Origin: an uncultured Oscillibacter sp. | Lineage (GTDB): Bacteria; Bacillota; Clostridia; Oscillospirales; Oscillospiraceae | NCBI GenBank assembly: GCA_946494635.1 | Contig: CAMMCS010000045.1 | Location: forward strand, 1 to 11,890 | DNA: 11,890 nucleotides | Direction of reading: 5' to 3' | Shown here: positions 7,320 through 11,890 of the stretch, piece by piece | Layout of the letters: each line of letters opens with the position of its first letter | Position numbering within the stretch: the stretch's first letter is position 1 | Notes under the pieces: model-generated | What the model saw: only the letters and a program-made list of their open reading frames with translations | Told to the model about the DNA's origin: nothing | Database searches by the model: none | Program-made: the position numbers and the translations under genes

Positions 7320-8317
7320 AAAACTTGACAGGCATCAAGAACCGGATCGTCGGTTCCCGGTATTTTTCCTTCGGCATTACCCTGACGCTGTTTGTGGTGC
7401 TCTATGCCGTCGGTATGATGAACTACCGCGGCTTCCTGAAGCCCCAGGTGTTCTGCAATCTGCTGATTGACAACGCCGCGCTGATCATCGCCACCATCGG
7501 CATCACCTTTGTCCTGCTGATCGGCGGCATCGACATTTCCATCGGCTCCGTGGTGGCGCTGACCTGCATGACGTCGGCCAAGCTGCTGGCGGAGACGGGG
7601 ATGCCCGCGCTGCTGGTGATCCTGCTGGTGCTGGTGATGGGCTGTGTGTTCGGCCTGATCCAGGGCTGGCTGATCACGGAGTTCAACATGCAGCCCTTCA
7701 TCGTCACCCTGGCGGGACAGTTCTTTGCCCGGGGCATGACGGCCATCATCTCCCGGGATACGATCGTCATTGAGGATCCCCTCTACACCTCCCTGGCCTC
7801 TGCCCGGATCTACATTCTGCCCGGCGGCTTCATCTCCGTGGGCGTGATCATCGCCCTGGCGGCGCTGGTCATCGGCACGCTGGTGCTCAAATTCACCCGC
7901 TTCGGGCGCAATATCTACGCCCTGGGCGGCAACGAGACCTCCGCCCAGCTGATGGGCCTGCCCACCAAGCGGACGAAGATTTCCGCCTATGTGGTGTGCG
8001 GCTTCTGCTCCGCGCTGGCCGGCGTGGTGTACTCCCTGATCATGCTCTCCGGCTATCCCCTCCACGCGGTCAGCATGGAGATGGACGCCATCGCGTCCTC
8101 CGTCATCGGCGGCACGCTGATGACCGGCGGCGTGGCCTTCCTGCCGGGCACCCTGCTGGGCGTCATGATCCAGGGCATCATCCAGACCTTCATCACCTTC
8201 CAGGGGACGCTGTCCGCCTGGTGGACCCGCATCATCATCGCGCTGCTGCTGTGCCTGTTCATTGTGATCCAGGCGATTGTGAGCCGCAGCCGCCAGCGCC
8301 TGAATTCCGAGCACTGA
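7316..8317 (+). CDS. yjfF: Galactofuranose-type ABC transporter, permease 2
   Basis: This 333-residue integral membrane protein is the second, non-identical permease of the importer. The family motif IGGIDISIGSVVA (G70-G71-I72-D73) is followed by hydrophobic helices, then KRTKISAYVVCGFCSALAGV and MEMDAIASSVIGGTLMTGG, the cytoplasmic coupling region. The C-terminus is basic (SRSRQRLNSEH). Length matches E. coli YjfF (about 330). The start ATG 7316 overlaps the ytfT stop as ATGA and has only a weak AAGG upstream, so translation is coupled. Having two different RbsC-type permeases in one operon is the strongest gene-order clue for the galactofuranose class. The closest alternatives are other two-permease systems for pentoses or autoinducer-like sugars. 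It is the last transporter gene; no sugar-processing gene follows. Confidence 0.87.
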   Translation: MKNLTGIKNRIVGSRYFSFGITLTLFVVLYAVGMMNYRGFLKPQVFCNLLIDNAALIIATIGITFVLLIGGIDISIGSVVALTCMTSAKLLAETGMPALLVILLVLVMGCVFGLIQGWLITEFNMQPFIVTLAGQFFARGMTAIISRDTIVIEDPLYTSLASARIYILPGGFISVGVIIALAALVIGTLVLKFTRFGRNIYALGGNETSAQLMGLPTKRTKISAYVVCGFCSALAGVVYSLIMLSGYPLHAVSMEMDAIASSVIGGTLMTGGVAFLPGTLLGVMIQGIIQTFITFQGTLSAWWTRIIIALLLCLFIVIQAIVSRSRQRLNSEH

Positions 8318-8412
8318 GTCCTTCTGTATTCTTTATCCTTTTCTTCTATTCTTCATTTGGAACAGCCACTGGGATAAACCTGGTGGCTGTGTCCATCTTC
8401 AGGAGGTAGCAT
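8318..8412 (+). other. Intergenic spacer with inverted repeat before the AEC gene
   Basis: The spacer begins with a T- and C-rich stretch (about 8319-8358). It then holds a perfect 8-base inverted repeat, ACAGCCAC (8362-8369) with GTGGCTGT (8383-8390), extendable in RNA by two G-U pairs and one G-C around a 7-base loop. No T-run follows, so it is a poor terminator; an operator or leader hairpin is more likely. I found no convincing -35/-10 pair here, so read-through from the transporter operon is possible. AGGAGG at 8401-8406 serves the next gene. Confidence 0.45.
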
Positions 8413-9315
8413 ATGGATGCCTTAGTGACCAAGGCCGGCGGACTGCTTTTGATGGTGGCCCTGGGATATATCCTCAAGCGCAGGGGAATGTTCCGGCAGG
8501 AGGACTCCCGCCTGCTGTCCAAAATCATCGTAAATCTGACGCTGCCGGGCGCGCTGATCTCCGGCTTCAGCGACTTTCGGCTGGTGCCCTCCATGCTGGT
8601 GGTGCTTGCGGCAGCCGCGGCGGCCAACGCCCTCCTGCTGCTGATCGCGGCCCTGGCCACCCGGGGCCGCCCGGGCCCGGTCCGGGCGCTGTATATGCTC
8701 AACGCGCCCAGCTACAACATCGGAACCTTCGTGCTGCCCTTTGTGCAGAGCTTTCTCCCGCCGGACGGGCTGCTGGCGGTCTCCATGTTTGACGCAGGCA
8801 ACAGCCCCTTCAACTGCGGCGGCGCCTACGCGCTGACCGCCGCCCTCACCGGCGGGGAGCGGCTGACCATCCGCTCCGTGCTGGGGAAGATGATCCGCTC
8901 CGTGCCCTTTGACACCTTCCTGGTGATCCTGGGCCTGGGGCTCCTGAACCTGCACCTGCCCCAGCCGGTGTACACGGTGGCGGGCATGTTCGGCCAGGCC
9001 AACGCGTTTTTGGCCATGCTGATGATCGGACTGCTGCTGGAGCCCAAAATCCCGACAGAGAGCCGGTCGGATGTGCTGCGGGTGGTGGCCCTGCGGTACG
9101 GCTTCGGCCTGGCGGGCGCGGCGGTCTGCTGGCTGCTGCCTCTGCCGGCGGAGGTGCGGCAGGTACTGGTGCTGAGCCTGCTGGCGCCGGTGCCGTCAGT
9201 CGCCCTGGCCTACTGCGACCGGGCGGGCTGCGACCCCGGCGCCGTGGGTGCCATCCATTCCCTGTGCATCCCCATCAGCCTGGTTTTCACGCTGCTGGCG
9301 CTGTTTCTGCTCTGA
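8413..9315 (+). CDS. AEC-family permease (auxin efflux carrier type)
   Basis: This 300-residue integral membrane protein belongs to the AEC family (Mem_trans). Its bacterial members carry small organic acids such as malate or malonate, or unknown metabolites. The N-terminal block LGYILKRRGMFRQEDSRLLSKIIVNLTLPGALI is typical: a first helix, a basic turn, then a polar helix ending in LTLPxALI. A mid-protein segment, MFDAGNSPFNCGGAYAL, and a final hydrophobic helix (CIPISLVFTLLALFLL) also fit. About ten membrane segments are visible. Length is normal for the family. ATG 8413 has a strong AGGAGG at 8401-8406. It is co-directional with the sugar importer 95 bases upstream, but the gap contains an inverted repeat, and functional linkage is uncertain. 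The substrate cannot be told from the sequence. Confidence 0.85.
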   Translation: MDALVTKAGGLLLMVALGYILKRRGMFRQEDSRLLSKIIVNLTLPGALISGFSDFRLVPSMLVVLAAAAAANALLLLIAALATRGRPGPVRALYMLNAPSYNIGTFVLPFVQSFLPPDGLLAVSMFDAGNSPFNCGGAYALTAALTGGERLTIRSVLGKMIRSVPFDTFLVILGLGLLNLHLPQPVYTVAGMFGQANAFLAMLMIGLLLEPKIPTESRSDVLRVVALRYGFGLAGAAVCWLLPLPAEVRQVLVLSLLAPVPSVALAYCDRAGCDPGAVGAIHSLCIPISLVFTLLALFLL

Positions 9316-9323
9316 GTCAAAGC

Positions 9324-9361
9324 GGGCGCACGGTTTCACAGGAAACCGGGCGCCCTGTGTC
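9324..9361 (+). terminator. Hairpin after the AEC permease gene
   Basis: GGGCGC (9324-9329) pairs with GCGCCC (9350-9355), and CGGTTTC (9331-9337) pairs with GAAACCG (9342-9348) around a 4-base loop. A single A/G opposition interrupts this 13-pair stem. Only TGTGTCT follows, so the T-run is poor. Its position 8 bases after the stop suggests that it ends the AEC transcript. Confidence 0.6.
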
Positions 9362-9381
9362 TGCCGCGCCGTCCACGGCAG

Positions 9382-9410
9382 GTATAAGGGCTGCCAATTC
9401 TGTCCATACT
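9382..9410 (+). promoter_or_regulatory. Candidate sigma-F promoter of the spoIIQ-like gene
   Basis: GTATA at 9382-9386 matches the forespore sigma-F -35 (GYATA). After 15 bases, GTCCATACT at 9402-9410 matches the sigma-F -10 (GGNNANAMT) at all but the second position. In Bacillus subtilis spoIIQ is a sigma-F gene, so the promoter and the gene call support each other. The start site would lie about 30 bases before the ATG. Confidence 0.5.
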
Positions 9411-9445
9411 TCTCTCAGACCTTAATTTTGAGGGAGGTAGGTTAC

Positions 9446-10138
9446 ATGGAACATGGAATAAAGGATCTGCTGAAGGGGCCGGGATTTTATGCCGCGCTGA
9501 CACTGTGCGTTTTGGCCGCGGGCGTGGGCGGTTATTTTCTGCTGATGCGGGAGCCCGCGGAGGCGCCGCCTGTCCAGCCTGATGTCCAGGAGGCTGCCGC
9601 CCCGGCGGAGGAAGAGCCGGAGCACACGCCGGTGGTGGAGACAGTGCCGCTGGAGGAGCCGGAGGAAACGGAACCTGTCGTCATGCCGGAGGCAGTGGTG
9701 GATGACACCCCCGTGGTGGCGGAAGAACCCCATGTGGTGGTCTCTCCCCTTCAGGGAGAGGTGGTGGCAGCCTTTTCCGTGGACAAGCTGGTGTACGATG
9801 AGACGATGGATGACTGGCGGACCCATGACGGCGTGGACATCGCCGCCGCGGAGGGGGACTCCGTTTTGGCCGCCTGCGCGGGAACGGTGCGCTCCGTCAC
9901 GGATGATGTGCTGATGGGGACGACCGTGGTTCTCAGCCACAGCGGCGGCTATGAGACCGTCTACGCCAATCTCCAGGCAGACCCGCCGGTGGCGGAGGGC
10001 GACAGCGTTTCCGCCGGGCAGATGATCGGTGCCGTGGGTACCACGGCTGCGGCGGAGTCCGCCCAGGGGGCGCATCTCCACTTCGGCGTCACCCGGGATG
10101 GAGAGGCGGTGGACCCGGATGTCTTTTTGAATCAGTGA
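9446..10138 (+). CDS. spoIIQ: SpoIIQ-like M23 (LytM) peptidoglycan metallopeptidase
   Basis: This 230-residue protein is anchored by one N-terminal membrane helix (residues 13-34), then a Pro/Glu-rich linker (about 36-97) and a C-terminal M23/LytM domain. In sporulating Firmicutes SpoIIQ sits in the forespore membrane, holds the forespore to the mother cell through SpoIIIAH, and helps engulfment. The domain begins PLQGEVVAAFSVDKLVYDETMDDWRTHDGVDIAA, a pattern seen in clostridial SpoIIQ. Zinc ligands look complete: H127 and D131 (HDGVD) and H212, with H210 in HLH. B. subtilis SpoIIQ lacks part of this site, whereas clostridial forms keep it. ATG 9446 was chosen because GGGAGG (9432-9437) precedes it; the open frame continues upstream to 9248, but that part overlaps the AEC gene. 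A general cell-wall M23 enzyme is the alternative. The 3' end lies in a suspect duplicated region. Confidence 0.75.
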   Translation: MEHGIKDLLKGPGFYAALTLCVLAAGVGGYFLLMREPAEAPPVQPDVQEAAAPAEEEPEHTPVVETVPLEEPEETEPVVMPEAVVDDTPVVAEEPHVVVSPLQGEVVAAFSVDKLVYDETMDDWRTHDGVDIAAAEGDSVLAACAGTVRSVTDDVLMGTTVVLSHSGGYETVYANLQADPPVAEGDSVSAGQMIGAVGTTAAAESAQGAHLHFGVTRDGEAVDPDVFLNQ

Positions 10139-10302
10139 AGCAGGCAATGGAGGAGCCCCGGGGGGGGGGTCCGCGCGGGGGGCCCTTTTTCCCTTGGGGG
10201 GGCGGGGGCGGGGGGGGGGGGGCCCGGGTTGTCTTTTAGAACGAGGGAAGCAGCAAGGGGAGGACCCCGGGACAGCTGCGCTGTCCGGGGCTCCTTTTTC
10301 CG
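10114..10302 (+). repeat. Degraded tandem duplication with poly-G runs, probably an assembly error
   Basis: Copy one starts at 10114 (CCCGGATGTC...) and copy two at 10223 (CCCGGGTTGTC...). Both read GTCTTTT, GGAAG or TGAAG, CAGG or CAGC, then AGGAGCCCCGG or AGGACCCCGG, in the same order about 109 bases apart. Between them lie long G runs (10160-10169, 10196-10202, 10210-10222). Copy one has an intact left terminator arm followed by G runs; copy two has a damaged left part but an intact right arm. I infer that a single terminator was read badly and assembled twice. Confidence 0.65.
10265..10299 (+). terminator. Terminator after the spoIIQ-like gene
   Basis: CCCCGG (10265-10270), a bulged G, then ACAGC (10272-10276) pair with GCTGT (10280-10284) and CCGGGG (10285-10290) around a TGC loop. 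CTCC and T5 (10295-10299) follow. If the bulged G is a read error the stem is perfect. It would end the spoIIQ-like transcript and may also limit read-through from the convergent MATE gene. Confidence 0.8.
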
Positions 10303-10332
10303 ATTGCGGGCGCGGAGGCAGGGACGGAAGGC

Positions 10333-11751
10333 TCAGGACTGTTCCGGAGCCCCGGCGGCGGCCATCCGGGCCTTCAGCCTGGCGTCGGCGGATTTCAGGG
10401 TTCTGCGGAGGAAGACCGTACTGAGGGTCAGGCTCATCAGCTCCGCAATGGGGAACGCCAGCCACACCAGCTCCAGGCGCCCCGTCTGGGCAAGCAGCCA
10501 TGCCACCGGCAGCAGGACCACCAGCTGGCGGGCAACTGAGACGATCAGGGAGTAAAAGGGGTTGCCGATGGCCTGGCACACGGAGCCGGCAATGATGCAG
10601 AAGCCGGCGAACAGGAAGGAGATGCTGATGATCCGCAGGGCCACGGAGCCGATGGCATTCATTTCGGCAGAGGCGTCGAAGAAGCCCAGCAGGATCTCCG
10701 GCGCCAGCTGGAAGATCGCCAGGCCCACCGCCATGATGCCCACCGCGGAGCAGGCGGCCAGCTTTACGGTCTTCTTCAGGCGGTCCATGCGGGCGGCGCC
10801 GAAGTTATAGGCCACAATGGGCACCATGCCGTTGTTCAGGCCGAACACCGGCATGAAGATAAAGCTCTGGAGCTTGAAATAGGCGCCGAACACGGCGGTG
10901 GCCGTCTTGGTGAAGGAGAACAGGATCTTGTTCATGCCGAACACCATGACGGAGCCGATGGACTGCATGACGATGGAGGGGAAGCCGACCCGGTAGATTT
11001 CCCCGGCCACCTGCCGGTTCCAGCGGATCTCCCGCAGGCGGATGTTCACCTCTGGATTGAACTTGAGATTCATGAAGATGGCCATAGCGGCGGCGACGAT
11101 CTGCCCCAGCACCGTGGCCAGCGCGGCGCCGGCCACCTCCATCCGGGGAAAGCCGAAATATCCGAAAATCAGGATCGGGTCCATGATGATGTTGATGACA
11201 GCGCCGGTGAGCTGGGTGATCATGGCCAGGGTGGTGCGCCCGGTGGACTGGAGCAGCCGCTCAAAGCAGAACTGGCTGAAAATGCCGATGGAGAGCCCCA
11301 GGCAGATGGAGGCGTAATCCACGCCGTAGTCCACAATGATCTGCTCTCCCCCGGCCTGCAGCTCAAAGAAGGTCCTGGAGAAAAACACGCCGATCAGCGC
11401 GAAGATCACAAAATTGCAAAGCGCCAGGAAGATGCCGGTGTTGGCGGCCTTATCCACCATATCCTGGTTCTTCTCCCCCAGAGAGCGGGAGAGCAGGGCG
11501 TTGATGCCTACAGCCGTACCGCCGCCAAAGGCGATCATCAGGTTCTGCAGGGGGAATGCCATGCCTACGGCATTCAGGGCATCTTCGTTCAGCTGAGCCA
11601 CAAATACGCTGTCCACCACGTTGTAGAAGGCCTGTACCAGCATGGAGATCATCATGGGAATAGCCATGCCGGCCAACAGTCTGCCCACGGGCATGACGCC
11701 CATTTTGTTTTCCTGGACCGCTTGGCTCTGGGTCTGGGGGTTCGCACGCAT
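10333..11751 (-). CDS. MATE-family multidrug/cation efflux transporter
   Basis: This 472-residue membrane transporter exports organic cations, drugs or metabolites in exchange for Na+ or H+. About twelve membrane helices in two similar halves are visible. The N-terminal half has PVGRLLAGMAIPMMISMLVQAFYNVVDSVFVAQL and the second half VGFPSIVMQSIGSVMVFGMNK, both typical MATE entry helices. FGLNNGMVPIVAYNFGAA is the usual loop before helix 8. Length is normal (about 450). I chose ATG at 11751 (MRANPQTQ) because AAAGGA lies at 11769-11764, although its spacing of 12 is long. The frame stays open to 11811, but those codons overlap the leader inverted repeat. It is convergent with the spoIIQ-like gene, so it forms its own unit. 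The subfamily resembles MepA/NorM-like Firmicutes proteins; the substrate is unknown. Confidence 0.9.
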   Translation of the reverse strand: MRANPQTQSQAVQENKMGVMPVGRLLAGMAIPMMISMLVQAFYNVVDSVFVAQLNEDALNAVGMAFPLQNLMIAFGGGTAVGINALLSRSLGEKNQDMVDKAANTGIFLALCNFVIFALIGVFFSRTFFELQAGGEQIIVDYGVDYASICLGLSIGIFSQFCFERLLQSTGRTTLAMITQLTGAVINIIMDPILIFGYFGFPRMEVAGAALATVLGQIVAAAMAIFMNLKFNPEVNIRLREIRWNRQVAGEIYRVGFPSIVMQSIGSVMVFGMNKILFSFTKTATAVFGAYFKLQSFIFMPVFGLNNGMVPIVAYNFGAARMDRLKKTVKLAACSAVGIMAVGLAIFQLAPEILLGFFDASAEMNAIGSVALRIISISFLFAGFCIIAGSVCQAIGNPFYSLIVSVARQLVVLLPVAWLLAQTGRLELVWLAFPIAELMSLTLSTVFLRRTLKSADARLKARMAAAGAPEQS

Positions 11752-11769
11752 GAATTTCCAACATCCTTT

Positions 11770-11817
11770 CTCGCTTTGCGAGACGTGGCACGGGAGGACC
11801 CTCCGCGCCACGTCTCG
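11770..11817 (-). promoter_or_regulatory. Leader inverted repeat with alternative hairpin upstream of the MATE gene
   Basis: CGAGACGTGGC (11779-11789) and GCCACGTCTCG (11807-11817) are perfect 11-base arms around 17 bases that themselves contain GGAGG/CCTCC. In the MATE message the 3' arm can instead pair with GCGAG (complement of 11774-11770) as a 5-pair, 3-loop hairpin ending next to the AAAGGA ribosome binding site. The two folds share bases and exclude each other. This could be a translational switch or a protein operator; no known riboswitch class is recognised. Confidence 0.5.
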
Positions 11818-11890
11818 TATTTGATTTCTCTATTAGGCTGCGGCCCTGGCGGGCCGGGCATCCGGAAGGACGCGTGGACGATTTATTTCT
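11818..11890 (-). other. Region upstream of the MATE leader repeat
   Basis: I see no gene in these last 73 bases. On the minus strand a TAATAG at 11835-11830 could be a -10, but no -35-like hexamer stands at the right distance. A small GC stem (GGCCC 11842-11846 with GGGCC 11851-11855) is present. The region may continue into an upstream gene beyond the window. Confidence 0.3.

Noticed and set aside
7124..8314. Antisense open frame (396 codons) opposite ytfT/yjfF
   Set aside because: It is rich in His, Gln, Gly and Asp with no domain, as expected from reading membrane-protein codons backwards.
9248..9445. N-terminal extension of the M23 protein from ATG 9248
   Set aside because: It overlaps the AEC gene and the hairpin at 9324-9355, and the ATG at 9446 has a good ribosome binding site followed at once by a membrane anchor.
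10160..10222. G runs as a G-quadruplex regulatory element
   Set aside because: The runs fall between two damaged copies of the same sequence, so a read or assembly error explains them better.
9422..10579. Minus-strand open frame across the spoIIQ-like gene and the G-rich region
   Set aside because: It covers the suspect duplicated region and opposes a gene with intact M23 motifs; Pro/Arg/Gly-rich composition suggests noise.
11752..11811. N-terminal extension of the MATE protein from 11811
   Set aside because: It runs through the inverted repeat, and MATE proteins normally start close to the first helix as they do from 11751.
1..11890. CRISPR arrays, tRNA or rRNA genes, transposases, integrases and attachment sites
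   Set aside because: None seen: no regularly spaced repeats, no cloverleaf-like segment and no mobile-element protein motif on either strand.

Overview
The window looks like chromosomal DNA from a high-GC, spore-forming member of the Firmicutes, most likely a Clostridia/Oscillospiraceae-type gut anaerobe. The grounds are a YesN/YesM-type two-component pair, strong AGGAGG-type ribosome binding sites, a SpoIIQ-like sporulation protein with a candidate sigma-F promoter, and GC-rich codon use. I ran no similarity search; family calls rest on motifs, lengths and gene order.

Layout. Positions 1-161 hold the 3' end of a ThiD-like kinase, closed by a terminator. After a 314-base non-coding stretch with a consensus -10 box and several hairpins comes a response regulator (476-1975). 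It overlaps a membrane histidine kinase (1972-3444) by 4 bases, and that pair ends at a clear terminator. Next is a four-gene sugar ABC transporter (3624-8317): lipoprotein binding protein, double-ATPase and two permeases. Order, lengths and motifs match the E. coli galactofuranose importer ytfQ-ytfR-ytfT-yjfF. A large hairpin lies between the binding-protein gene and the ATPase gene. An AEC-family permease (8413-9315) follows, then a SpoIIQ-like M23 protein (9446-10138). A MATE efflux transporter runs convergently on the minus strand (11751-10333), with a long inverted repeat in its leader.

How the genes work together. The kinase probably senses an extracytoplasmic signal and phosphorylates the AraC-type regulator. 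The regulator probably activates the adjacent transporter promoter, where a -10-like box has no good -35. Predicted substrate is galactofuranose or a closely related furanose sugar. No sugar-metabolising enzyme is present, so the internal fate of the sugar is not visible here. The AEC, SpoIIQ-like and MATE genes look like independent units.

The most striking non-gene signal is at 10114-10302. The end of the SpoIIQ-like gene and its terminator appear twice in degraded form, separated by poly-G runs. The good left arm of copy one complements the good right arm of copy two, which points to a sequencing or assembly error rather than biology. I see no clearly novel biological system; most of the window is ordinary, well-organised metabolism and transport.
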